A stretch of DNA of 34,790 nt from an uncultured Rhodothermaceae bacterium (lineage in GTDB: Bacteria > Bacteroidota > Rhodothermia > Rhodothermales > Salinibacteraceae). Of this stretch, positions 8,148 to 15,573 are shown piece by piece. The notes under the pieces were generated by a model. It did no database searches, was not told the origin of the DNA, and worked only from the letters and a program-made list of their open reading frames with translations. Position numbers and translations under genes: made by a program. Within the stretch, counting starts at the first letter, position 1. Every line of letters begins with the position of its first letter. The stretch is taken from positions 1 to 34,790 of the forward strand of contig CAJXLX010000024.1 of NCBI GenBank assembly GCA_913056335.1. The letters are read 5' to 3'.

Positions 8148-8861
8148 CTATTCTTTAAAACGATAACCGACACCCTTGACGGTTTCAATGAGGGCACTGC
8201 CAATCTTTTCGCGAATCTTGCGAATATGTACGTCTACCGTGCGGTCCACCACGTATACATCCGGCCCCCACACGTTATCCAGAATCTTTTGGCGCGAGAA
8301 TACTTTGCCCGGATGCGATGCCAAAAAGTAGAGCAGTTCAAACTCTTTGCGCGGCATACGCATCTCTTTTTGCTCGCCCGACTCCTGGTCTTGATACACC
8401 AAGTAGCGGTCGCGGTCTATGGTAAGCGAGTGGACCACCAACTGGTTCGGTGGGGTGTCGTAGCGCTGTGCACTACGCAGAAGGGCCCGCGCCTGGCTGA
8501 TAATTACCGATACCGAGACGGGCTTGCTGATGTAGATATCGGCTCCCACATCGAGCCCGGCCACCTGGTCGTCCTCTTCGGAGCGTGCGGTTAGCATCAT
8601 GATGGGGGTGGTGCGCAGATGGGCATCTTTGCGCACGCGCTCGCACACCGCAATGCCGTCCAGGCGGGGCATCATCACATCCAGAATAATCAGATCGGGA
8701 TCGTGCTCGCGCGCCTGCTCCAGCGCCTGGACCCCATCGCGTGCAAGCACGGTCGCGAATCCCTCTTCCTGCAAGTTGTACTCCAGCAGGCTCAACAAAT
8801 CCTCCTCGTCGTCAACAACAAGCACGAGTGGACCCTCAGTAGCAGAGGCAGTCACAGGCAA
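8148..8861 (-). CDS. OmpR/PhoB-family response regulator
   Basis: A 237-residue two-domain regulator. The receiver domain has DDEED at residues 17-21, the phosphoacceptor Asp61 in LIILDVMMPRLDG, Thr91 in MLTARS and Lys113 in ISKPV. The C-terminal winged helix (about 140-237) ends with RTVDVHIRKIREKIG...TVKGVGYRF, the PhoB/OmpR pattern. No ATG is available: the frame is closed by a stop at 8907-8909, and the only starts are TTG at 8859-8861 or GTG at 8853-8855. Its place directly upstream of pstSCAB-phoU on the same strand suggests it is the PhoB of this organism, but this rests on position. No histidine kinase is adjacent; a PhoR-like kinase with its own regulator lies about 7.5 kb to the right. 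Confidence 0.9.
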   Translation of the reverse strand: MPVTASATEGPLVLVVDDEEDLLSLLEYNLQEEGFATVLARDGVQALEQAREHDPDLIILDVMMPRLDGIAVCERVRKDAHLRTTPIMMLTARSEEDDQVAGLDVGADIYISKPVSVSVIISQARALLRSAQRYDTPPNQLVVHSLTIDRDRYLVYQDQESGEQKEMRMPRKEFELLYFLASHPGKVFSRQKILDNVWGPDVYVVDRTVDVHIRKIREKIGSALIETVKGVGYRFKE

Positions 8862-9107
8862 CCGGTGAGTTTTATGGATGGATGCACGGCATGGATTACA
8901 TACCCCTAAGCGATAGCTCGGTTGTTATGCAACCTTTATCATCATGTGGGGCGGATGCAAAGACACCGGCGCTGTGTACCGTTGGTGGGCCTACTCACGT
9001 GGTGCGTGCTCAGTGCAAAGCGGCGGCTACCCCGCGTTGAACTTTCCGTACGCCCCTCCGTGTGGATGCGCGTTCGCCATGTTTTGCTCGCTGGCACTAC
9101 GCCCCCA

Positions 9108-10415
9108 ATGCGCCTCTGGACCGATGACGACCGTGCTATCTTCCATCTGGCCATTCCGGCTCTTGCGGGGCTGGCGACCGACCCGCTTGTATCGCTTGTC
9201 GATACAGCGTTCGTGGGCCAGCTTGGACGCGTGCCGCTGGCGGCGCTGGGCGTAAATGCCTCACTCTTTTCAATGGCTTTTGTCATCTTCAACTTTCTGG
9301 CCTATGGCACGACACCGCGCGTGGGACGCCACGTAGGGACCGGCGACCGCGACGCTGCCGGACGTGTGGTGGTACGCGCGGTCGTCCTGGCGCTCGTCAC
9401 GGGCTGTGCGGCTCTCGCTGTGCTTCAGGCTGCTGCGGTGCCGCTCCTGCGCCTGATGGGGGCAACAGGCGAGTTGCTCGAACCTGCGCTTGCCTATCTG
9501 CGCATACGTGCATTCGCGGGGCCGGCTGTGCTGCTTATTACGGCCGCACACGGTGCATTCCGTGGGTATCAGGATACGCGTACGCCCATGTACGTGACCA
9601 TTGGTCTCAATCTGGTCAATCTGGTGCTCGATCCTATCCTTATTTTTGGGCTGGGTTGGGGCCTGACTGGGGCAGCGGTGGCTACGGTGACGGCGCAGTG
9701 GATAGGAGCGCTTGCGTTTATGGTGTTGCTGTTTCGCACCTACCGCGCTGACTTCCACATCACCTGGTTCTGGCCTACGCCACGTGCGCTGCTTCCGCTA
9801 CTGCGTGTGGGGCGCGATCTCATCATGCGCACAGCGGCGCTTGTGGGCACCATGACGCTGGCTACGGCAGTGGCTGCTCGCGTGGGCGTAACCGCCGTAG
9901 CCGCCCACCAGGTGGCAGCGCAGCTCTGGCTCTTCATGGCGCTGGTGGTCGATGCCCTGGCGGTGGCGGCACAGGCCCTCGTGGCGAAGCACCTGGGGGC
10001 AGAGACCCCAGATCGGGCTCGCACCGTGTCGAACCGTCTGCTGGGCTGGGGCGTGCTCCTTGGGTGTGGGCTTGGCATCGGGTTCGGACTGCTACGCCCC
10101 GTCTTGCCGGGTTTCTTTACCGATGATGCTGCGACCATCCAGGCCATTCTCACCGTGTTTCCGGTGGTGGCGCTTCTGCAACCGCTCAACGGATTCGTGT
10201 TCGTGGGGGATGGCATCTACATGGGCGCTGAGCGCTTTCCGTATCTGGCTAAAGCAATGCTTCTTTCGGCAGGAGGTGCAGCGGCGGTCTTGCTTCTCGT
10301 GCAGCCCATGGGATGGGGCCTGAGTGGCGTGTGGGTGGGTATCACTGTGCTCATGGTGCTGCGCACTCTCACACTGGCTGTGCCCTACCTGCGCGGCCGC
10401 ATGCTGCAGGAGTAA
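9108..10415 (+). CDS. MATE-family multidrug/toxin exporter (DinF-like)
   Basis: A 435-residue inner-membrane protein with about 12 hydrophobic helices, the usual MATE size. These exporters use a Na+ or H+ gradient to expel cationic compounds. Characteristic pieces are FHLAIPALAGLATDPLVSLVDTAFVGQLG at the N-terminus, a matching second-half start, and AAHQVAAQLWLFMALVVDALAVAAQALVAKHLG, close to the MATE/DinF signature. An open frame reaches back to a TTG at 8922, but the extra residues are Arg-rich and unlike the family. Starts at 9066 (ATG) and 9108 (ATG) are both possible; 9108 gives the normal short N-terminus. Substrate cannot be read from the sequence. It diverges from the phoB-like gene across a 246-base gap that includes a small inverted repeat at 8920-8934, and converges on htpX with 38 bases between the stops. 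Confidence 0.9.
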   Translation: MRLWTDDDRAIFHLAIPALAGLATDPLVSLVDTAFVGQLGRVPLAALGVNASLFSMAFVIFNFLAYGTTPRVGRHVGTGDRDAAGRVVVRAVVLALVTGCAALAVLQAAAVPLLRLMGATGELLEPALAYLRIRAFAGPAVLLITAAHGAFRGYQDTRTPMYVTIGLNLVNLVLDPILIFGLGWGLTGAAVATVTAQWIGALAFMVLLFRTYRADFHITWFWPTPRALLPLLRVGRDLIMRTAALVGTMTLATAVAARVGVTAVAAHQVAAQLWLFMALVVDALAVAAQALVAKHLGAETPDRARTVSNRLLGWGVLLGCGLGIGFGLLRPVLPGFFTDDAATIQAILTVFPVVALLQPLNGFVFVGDGIYMGAERFPYLAKAMLLSAGGAAAVLLLVQPMGWGLSGVWVGITVLMVLRTLTLAVPYLRGRMLQE

Positions 10416-10453
10416 TGCGCAATTGGGTAGGGCACAGCCACATGCTCGGTCGC

Positions 10454-11293
10454 CTACACACCGGTGCGCGCCAGCTCATTCAAACGCGCTACGCGGTCTT
10501 CGGTGGAGGGGTGCGTAGAAAAGAGGCTTTTTAGCCCACGCATTCCGTCCGAAAATGGGTTCACGATGAACAGATGCGAGGTGCTCTCGCTGCCCCCGCG
10601 CATAGGCTGCTGTCGCGCTGTCGACTCCAGCCGCTGCAGCGCCCGCGCCAGTCCCATCGGGTTCTGTGCAATGTGGGCGCCGTCGCGGTCGGCTACGTAC
10701 TCGCGCGAGCGCGAGATGGCCATCTGGATGAGCATAGCCGCCACGGGCGCCAGAATCATCATAAGGAGCGCCCCAACGAAGCCGCCGCGCTCGCGTCCGC
10801 CGCCAAAGAAGAAGCCAAAGCGGGCCAGCAGCGTAATCGCAGCGGCCATAGTGGCTGCGATCGACGAGATGAGGATGTCTCGGTTTTTGATGTGCGCCAG
10901 TTCGTGCGCAATCACGCCCTCCAGTTCCTCGCGGTTCAGCGTGCGCATGATGCCTCGCGTTACAGCTACCACGCCGTTCTCTGGATTACGCCCGGTAGCG
11001 AACGCATTAGGCTGATCCTGCGGAATGATGCACACACGCGGCATCGGCAAATCAGCGCGGCGGCGCAGCCGGTCGACCATGTCGTACAACGCAGGTGCAT
11101 CGGCCCGACTGATCTCCTGTGCGCCATGCATCTTCAGGACGATCGCGTCGCTAAACCAATAGCTCAAGACGTTCATGCCGAGCGCAATAACCAGGGCAAC
11201 GGTCATACCGCCCGTGCCGCCCAGCGCGTGCCCCACCAGGGCAAACAGGACCATCATAAAGGCCATCAGGCCTGCAGTGCGAAGCGTGCTCAT
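10454..11293 (-). CDS. htpX: M48 membrane zinc metalloprotease HtpX
   Basis: A 279-residue membrane protease that degrades misfolded membrane proteins. From the ATG at 11291-11293 the protein begins with two hydrophobic helices (about residues 7-24 and 29-46). After this comes RVCIIPQDQPNAFATGRNPENGVVAVTRG, a signature of HtpX. The zinc site is HELAH at residues 130-134, with the downstream SREYVADRDGA supplying the third ligand. Two more hydrophobic segments follow the active site. An open frame runs upstream to 11359, but those residues are not family-like. The gene has an inverted repeat 22-39 bases upstream of its start (see 11315-11332), which may regulate it. It converges on the MATE gene. 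Confidence 0.95.
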   Translation of the reverse strand: MSTLRTAGLMAFMMVLFALVGHALGGTGGMTVALVIALGMNVLSYWFSDAIVLKMHGAQEISRADAPALYDMVDRLRRRADLPMPRVCIIPQDQPNAFATGRNPENGVVAVTRGIMRTLNREELEGVIAHELAHIKNRDILISSIAATMAAAITLLARFGFFFGGGRERGGFVGALLMMILAPVAAMLIQMAISRSREYVADRDGAHIAQNPMGLARALQRLESTARQQPMRGGSESTSHLFIVNPFSDGMRGLKSLFSTHPSTEDRVARLNELARTGV

Positions 11294-11314
11294 ACAACCT
11301 CTTTCGTTTACTTC

Positions 11315-11332
11315 GTACAACAAACGTTGTAC
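11315..11332. promoter_or_regulatory. inverted repeat upstream of htpX
   Basis: GTACAAC at 11315-11321 and GTTGTAC at 11326-11332 form a perfect 7-base inverted repeat around AAAC. It lies 22 to 39 bases upstream of the htpX start, where an operator or a leader hairpin would act. It does not resemble the CIRCE heat-shock operator. The regulator is unknown. Confidence 0.4.
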
Positions 11333-11437
11333 AGCACGAGTGTCAAACGCTGTGCCCAACTCTGCAGATATGTCGAAATGTCAGCGCATCATGTATGGCC
11401 ATGCGATTAGGAGTGAATGTTGCCACCACAATGCGTG

Positions 11438-11755
11438 TTATGATGACGACGCGGCCTCGTCTTGGGACGAGGATGCAGAGGATTTGGCCTCTGGAACAGG
11501 ACGACCGGCGTGTTCGGACGTCTCGGCCTCAGACGCGGGGGGCAGATCGAACACACCCGCCTGGCGCCGCCATTCGTAGCTGTACACAATGCCCGCGCCG
11601 GTGAGAGCGGCTATGACAGCGCTGACGAGCGCCGAAAGTGTGATGGTCCCTTGCAGCACGGCAGCTACGCTCTGGATCCCCCCGAATGCCAGGGCGAAAA
11701 ACAACCCAGCTTGCATCCAGGCGGGCCACTCGGACGAGGCGTTGGCATCAGACAT
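11438..11755 (-). CDS. small membrane protein of unknown function
   Basis: A 105-residue protein that I do not recognise. After a short polar start (MSDANASSEWPAW) come two hydrophobic helices, about residues 15-35 (AGLFFALAFGGIQSVAAVLQG) and 40-59 (ALVSAVIAALTGAGIVYSY). A basic WRR turn follows, and then a hydrophilic C-terminal tail of some 38 residues rich in Glu, Ala and Ser that ends in SSQDEAASSS. It is probably an inner-membrane hairpin with an acidic cytoplasmic tail, by the positive-inside rule. It lies between the LysM/RlpA-like gene and htpX on the same strand, with a 144-base gap to the htpX start. Coding is supported by a clean ATG, a typical third-position GC pattern and a sensible membrane topology. 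Confidence 0.7.
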   Translation of the reverse strand: MSDANASSEWPAWMQAGLFFALAFGGIQSVAAVLQGTITLSALVSAVIAALTGAGIVYSYEWRRQAGVFDLPPASEAETSEHAGRPVPEAKSSASSSQDEAASSS

Positions 11756-11856
11756 TAGGGCGAGGCGGGGTGTTGAGAAAGCAACAGGTACGTTGGCCTA
11801 TGCCAATCGCACGCATCTGTTCGCAGCGCATGTGAGGAGCACATTCGGATGCGAAG

Positions 11857-12921
11857 CTATTTGGGCGCATGCCACACCACGCGCAATGCGGCGCGGTCTG
11901 TGCTCTGCAGTTCGAGCGCCTCGGCTGCAGCAGTTGACACTTCGGGGCCGTTCACACTTCGATCAATGATACGCACGAACACGTGGCGGGCGTCCTGGAC
12001 AGGGGCATCAACCGGATATGATATTAGCACAACGGAATGGTAGGGCAAGGTTGGATGACTGCCCACCAGGGTTTCGGGATCATAGTTTGCGCCGCTGGCC
12101 GTAAGGCGCCCCGCAAAGGCCGAGGGAAACGCTGCTACCTGAGCCGTATCAGGCGGTGCCCAGGCAGTGGTCAACATAGGCTGCTGGTTGGGGATGCGGA
12201 GCGTCTGCCCAATGCGCAGGTTCGTCGCGTCAAGGTCGTTGGCGGCCTGCAGCGCACGCACGCTCACGCCGTACTGCCCTGCGAGGCTGTAGAGCGTCTC
12301 GCCTGCGGCCACCGTATGCTGCTCGGCCTGAACGGACCCCGTGGGTACGTATACCGGATCGGGCACCTGGGCCGGCCTGTCGTTGCGGCGCCAGAGCGAG
12401 TCGGCGGTGACGCCGGTCCGCAGCGCCAGGTCGATCCACGTTGCCCCTTCAGGACGTGCGACGGTCTGCCACGACACTTGATCGGCTGCGCGTGCCGATG
12501 CCGATTGCGATTCCGTCTGGTCATCGGCAGTAGATGGAGGGGCAGAGCGGGATGATGTGTCGGGGGCAGCTGTTGTATCAGTCGTATCAGTAGGGGGCTC
12601 CACCGGAGGCAAGCTGTCCGCCAGCGGGGCGGTGTTAGGCGGCGTATTGGGCGGTGGGGAGGTATCAGGCAATGAGGATCTACGTTGCGGCGGACGCACG
12701 CGCAGCGTGTCGCCAATAGCCAAGGCGGGACCGTCGAGATCGTTCCAGACTTGCAGAGCCCGAACGGAGGCGCCCACGCGCTGCGCAATGCTGTAGAGCG
12801 TGTCGCCCGACTTCACGACATAGGTGGTATCGGCTTGAGCGTAAGCGGTCGACGGCGTGCCCAGCAGCAGCCCGATGAGCAGAAGCCCCCACCCGCACAT
12901 CCGGTAGCATGTGTTCTTCAT
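11857..12921 (-). CDS. secreted LysM protein with an RlpA-like double-psi barrel
   Basis: A 354-residue exported cell-wall protein; the ATG at 12919-12921 is preferred to an in-frame TTG two codons earlier. Residues 1-28 are a signal peptide (LLLIGLLLG, then AYA). LysM1 is at about 34-76 (YVVKSGDTLYSIAQRVG) and binds peptidoglycan glycan strands. Residues 77-147 are a Pro/Thr/Asp/Ser-rich linker, and 150-193 look like a worn LysM. LysM2 is at about 202-243. Residues 265-354 resemble RlpA: FAGRLTASGANYDPETLVGSHPTLPYHSVV, then VRIIDR and AAAEALEL. Asp281 and His289 have the spacing of the catalytic Asp/His pair of Pseudomonas RlpA, a lytic transglycosylase acting on denuded glycans, so activity is plausible. 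Its role may be in cell separation or envelope remodelling. Neighbours on the same strand are a TPR protein and a small membrane protein. Confidence 0.85.
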   Translation of the reverse strand: MKNTCYRMCGWGLLLIGLLLGTPSTAYAQADTTYVVKSGDTLYSIAQRVGASVRALQVWNDLDGPALAIGDTLRVRPPQRRSSLPDTSPPPNTPPNTAPLADSLPPVEPPTDTTDTTAAPDTSSRSAPPSTADDQTESQSASARAADQVSWQTVARPEGATWIDLALRTGVTADSLWRRNDRPAQVPDPVYVPTGSVQAEQHTVAAGETLYSLAGQYGVSVRALQAANDLDATNLRIGQTLRIPNQQPMLTTAWAPPDTAQVAAFPSAFAGRLTASGANYDPETLVGSHPTLPYHSVVLISYPVDAPVQDARHVFVRIIDRSVNGPEVSTAAAEALELQSTDRAALRVVWHAPK

Positions 12922-12967
12922 AACCAATCCTGATCGTTCAACAGCAGAGGCCTGCGTATCCCCTTTG

Positions 12968-13288
12968 CTAAAACCCCACGCCTTTCGCCTGCATCAGTGC
13001 ATCCTGCAGCTCCGACAGGTTCTTGCGATCGCGCTGCGTACGCGCCACGTCGACGCCCTGCTCGTACGTTTCGATGGCCTGCTCTACCGCGCCGCGCCGC
13101 TCGTAGAGCTTGCCCAGATGGTAGTATGTGCCCACATAGTCGGGCTGTTCGGCCACCAGGGTCTCGAAGTATTCTTGGGCGATATCGAGTTCTCCTTGTT
13201 TCAGGTGCTCCTGAGCCAGCGCAAACTGGGTAAACGCATCATCAGGATCGTCATCCAGAAATGATTCGAGCTGGGCAATCCGGTCCAT
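12968..13288 (-). CDS. small tetratricopeptide-repeat protein
   Basis: A 106-residue protein with at least two TPR units: DAFTQFALAQEHLKQGELDIAQEYFETLVAEQPDY and VGTYYHLGKLYERRGAVEQAIETYEQGVDVA. The spacing of small residues (A/G8, A20, P32) follows the TPR consensus. It has no signal peptide and is probably a cytoplasmic scaffold; its partner is unknown. The ATG at 13286-13288 is chosen over a TTG three codons upstream. An acidic first helix (LESFLDDDPDD) precedes the repeats. It lies 46 bases upstream of the LysM/RlpA-like gene and follows the AAA-like gene on the same strand, so the three may be one transcript. Confidence 0.85.
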   Translation of the reverse strand: MDRIAQLESFLDDDPDDAFTQFALAQEHLKQGELDIAQEYFETLVAEQPDYVGTYYHLGKLYERRGAVEQAIETYEQGVDVARTQRDRKNLSELQDALMQAKGVGF

Positions 13289-13373
13289 AAGCGGCAACGG
13301 TATTTTTGGGCAAAAGCACTACACCAGTTCGTACGTTAGCTGGAAGCGGATGTGCCGCGTACCGTGCGGCGAC

Positions 13374-13397
13374 GGGCAGCGCAAGGGCGCGCTGCCC
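13374..13397. repeat. strong GC hairpin downstream of the AAA-like gene
   Basis: GGGCAGCGC at 13374-13382 pairs perfectly with GCGCTGCCC at 13389-13397 around AAGGGC. It falls 20 to 45 bases after the TGA of the AAA-like gene (minus strand). There is no T run, so a classical terminator is not shown. It lies inside the in-frame continuation that follows that TGA. Confidence 0.4.
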
Positions 13398-13417
13398 AGG
13401 AACGCTGCGGCCCGAAG

Positions 13418-13936
13418 TCACGCTGCGGCTCCGTCTGGACTTCCGTGCGTAACAACGAGGTGCGGATGGCACGAGCGCAATGCATCGACGTGTACGGCGT
13501 TGTCAACGCCAAGCACAACGGGATACAGATATGACTCGACTCGCTGAAAGAAATACTCAACTGTAGACGGCATTGCATCCTCATCAGCGGTTGTGGGCTC
13601 ATCAACATGGCTCCACGTAAGCAATTCGTCAAGCCCATCTACGAAGAGGAGCGCCCGCTCTTCAGATCCGCTATCGAACACCTTGCGCAGGCTGTTCTGC
13701 GTATGCTTGCGCCGCTCTCCTACCAACGATGCCGCGCGGAACTGCAGGGCGTTCTGGTCAGCCAGATCGATGATTGTGCCGAACGTCTGTTGGCGCTTGG
13801 CACGGGTCCCCCCGGCCAGGACGATGCAGGGCCCCTCGCTCTGCAGCGCCTCGTGGCAATGACGGCGCATGTTCGCGCTGGTGTGGGCAACCTGCAAAAT
13901 CGGAGCAACGTCAGACTTAGACGGAGAGGCAGCCAT
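13418..13936 (-). CDS. AAA-like protein with degenerate nucleotide-binding motifs
   Basis: A 172-residue protein of unknown function. It aligns by eye with the core of AAA ATPases of the FtsH/Cdc48 type. Residues 36-51 (PCIVLAGGTRAKRQQT) occupy the Walker A position but lack the G..G.GK[ST] pattern. Residues 71-88 (LVGERRKHTQNSLRKVFD) match the helix before Walker B. Residues 95-103 (ALLFVDGLD) match Walker B, with Asp100 kept and the catalytic Glu replaced by Gly101. Residues 139-146 (PVVLGVDN) match sensor 1, and DALRSCHPHL resembles the region around the arginine finger. ATP hydrolysis is therefore unlikely, and a structural or regulatory role is an inference. The reading frame stays open for 32 more codons after the TGA at 13418-13420, up to a TAG at 13319-13321. 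It diverges from alanine racemase across 222 bases. Confidence 0.65.
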   Translation of the reverse strand: MAASPSKSDVAPILQVAHTSANMRRHCHEALQSEGPCIVLAGGTRAKRQQTFGTIIDLADQNALQFRAASLVGERRKHTQNSLRKVFDSGSEERALLFVDGLDELLTWSHVDEPTTADEDAMPSTVEYFFQRVESYLYPVVLGVDNAVHVDALRSCHPHLVVTHGSPDGAAA

Positions 13937-14158
13937 GGGCAGTAGATGAAATAGTCTTTTTCGTTTAGAAACTGTGAATACAAGGTAGCGGTTTCAACTC
14001 CAGATGTTCCGCTGTGCACAGCCTGTATGCTGTTCCGCATCCCGTTGCAAGGCGCCCTTGTGTGCAGCACTTCGGAATGTGCTTTGTGCTGGGGAACCTG
14101 CTCCAAAGCAGTATGCTATGCATCCCCCACCTGTATCTGTTACCTTGCACGCCCCCTC

Positions 14159-15325
14159 ATGCCCAACGCTGCGGTGCACGCCACCATACGCACCGATTGC
14201 ATCCGCCACAATGTACGCGTGTTGCACGAGCGCGCCCGCCCAGCGGGGCTCATGGCCGTACTCAAGGCCGATGCTTATGGGCATGGCGTACGTACGGTGG
14301 CTCCGCTGCTTCAAGAGGCCGGGGTTCAGGCATTTGCGGTCGCTCGTCTTCATGAGGCCATTACGCTGCGGCAACTGGGCATTGACGGACTTATTCTGGT
14401 GTTGGCTCCTCCTACACCCGATGAACTCCCTGCATACACGGCGCATCGCCTACATGCCTCGGTAACAAGCGTGCCAGTGGCCCGCATGCTTACAACAGCC
14501 CCGCTCGATAGAACCCTGCCGGTTCATGTGAATGTAGATACCGGGATGCATCGCCTTGGACTGAACGATGCCGACGTACCTACGTGGTGGACGCGTTTGC
14601 GCCGGGCTTCGTCTGTGGAGGCAGCGGGCGTCTACACCCACCTGGCGACGGCCGACACCCCCGACCATCCGCTCAATACCACACAACTGAAGCGCTTTGC
14701 CGAGGTCGTTCGCACACTGCGCCCAGCTCCTACGACCGTGCACGTTGCCAATACCGATGCACTCGCGCATCTGCCCACCCGGCTACCTGCCGATGCCCAG
14801 TACGTGCGAGTAGGCCTTGGGATGTACGGGCTTACTTCGAGGCCCGCCCCAGATGCTGCCACCAATAACATACGCAACGCGCTCCGTCCTGTGCTGTCGC
14901 TGCGCGCCCGCGTCATCCACACGCACACGGTGCCCCAAGGCGAAACTGTGTCGTACGGTGCTCGGTGGACCGCTCCGCGTGCCACGCAGGTAGCCACGCT
15001 AAGCATTGGATACGGCGATGGCTACCCCCGTGCAGCATCGGGACACGCACATGTGCGCCTTCATGACACCTTGCGCCCAATGGTGGGCCGGGTGTGCATG
15101 GATCTGTGCATGGTCGACCTCGGTTCCCCCACCAGTACCCTTGCGCAGAATACCTCTGTGGGCGACCATGCGGTGCTTTTTGACGCAGCAGGCCCAACGC
15201 TGCACGACGTAGCCCGATGGAGCGACACGATCCCCTACGAAATCGCATGCCAGCTTGCCCCGCGCGTTCCACGCCATTACTGCGACGCTCCGGCGACATC
15301 TATGGCGGATAATGGAACAATATAG
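14159..15325 (+). CDS. alr: alanine racemase
   Basis: A 388-residue PLP enzyme that interconverts L- and D-alanine for peptidoglycan synthesis. The PLP lysine is Lys36 in VLKADAYGHG, the family's N-terminal signature. The barrel continues with VHVNVDTGMHRLGL and GVYTHLATAD. The second catalytic residue is Tyr266 in VSYGARWTA, followed by LSIGYGDGYPRA and VGRVCMDLCMVDL. An open frame extends upstream to 14027, but the extra residues are Cys-rich and unlike the family; the ATG at 14159 places the first barrel strand directly at the N-terminus. No clear ribosome binding site precedes it. The C-terminus ends soon after YEIACQLAPRVPRHY, normal for Alr. The gene stands alone between the divergent AAA-like gene and the two-component pair. 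Confidence 0.95.
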   Translation: MPNAAVHATIRTDCIRHNVRVLHERARPAGLMAVLKADAYGHGVRTVAPLLQEAGVQAFAVARLHEAITLRQLGIDGLILVLAPPTPDELPAYTAHRLHASVTSVPVARMLTTAPLDRTLPVHVNVDTGMHRLGLNDADVPTWWTRLRRASSVEAAGVYTHLATADTPDHPLNTTQLKRFAEVVRTLRPAPTTVHVANTDALAHLPTRLPADAQYVRVGLGMYGLTSRPAPDAATNNIRNALRPVLSLRARVIHTHTVPQGETVSYGARWTAPRATQVATLSIGYGDGYPRAASGHAHVRLHDTLRPMVGRVCMDLCMVDLGSPTSTLAQNTSVGDHAVLFDAAGPTLHDVARWSDTIPYEIACQLAPRVPRHYCDAPATSMADNGTI

Positions 15326-15416
15326 AGAGACTATCATCGTTAATTCCACTGCATTCATACCAATTAATCAGTCTGCAGCTGCACGCCCTTTGCACAAGTC
15401 CTGATTTTCCCGCTGT

Positions 15417-15433
15417 GTCGCGGATGCCGCGAC
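15417..15433 (+). terminator. weak stem-loop downstream of alr
   Basis: GTCGCGG (15417-15423) pairs with CCGCGAC (15427-15433) around a three-base loop ATG, about 90 bases after the alr stop. It is followed by GCTTCTCTGGG, which is only mildly T-rich, so its role as terminator is uncertain. Confidence 0.35.
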
Positions 15434-15493
15434 GCTTCTCTGGGCTTCTGCGCTTTGCAGGGCGCGCCTCCAGGCACGGAGCGCTGTGCTGAC

Positions 15494-15525
15494 AGCAAGA
15501 CCTGACATTGTACAACCGTCTTGCT
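15494..15525. promoter_or_regulatory. nested inverted repeat upstream of the two-component genes
   Basis: AGCAAGAC at 15494-15501 and GTCTTGCT at 15518-15525 are perfect inverted copies. Between them lies the 8-base palindrome TTGTACAA at 15508-15515. The element ends about 48 bases before the response-regulator start, a suitable place for an operator or an autoregulatory site. It could also fold as an RNA stem with an 8-base-pair helix. No T run follows, so it is less likely to be a terminator for alr. Confidence 0.45.
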
Positions 15526-15573
15526 TTGTAGCCTGTATTGCTATTGTTCTCCTTTTAATTTTTACGGATACCC

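Noticed and set aside
8920-8934. GGTTG...CAACC inverted repeat between the phoB-like and MATE genes
   Set aside because: Five-base arms around five bases are too short to call an operator without conservation; mentioned only in the MATE entry.
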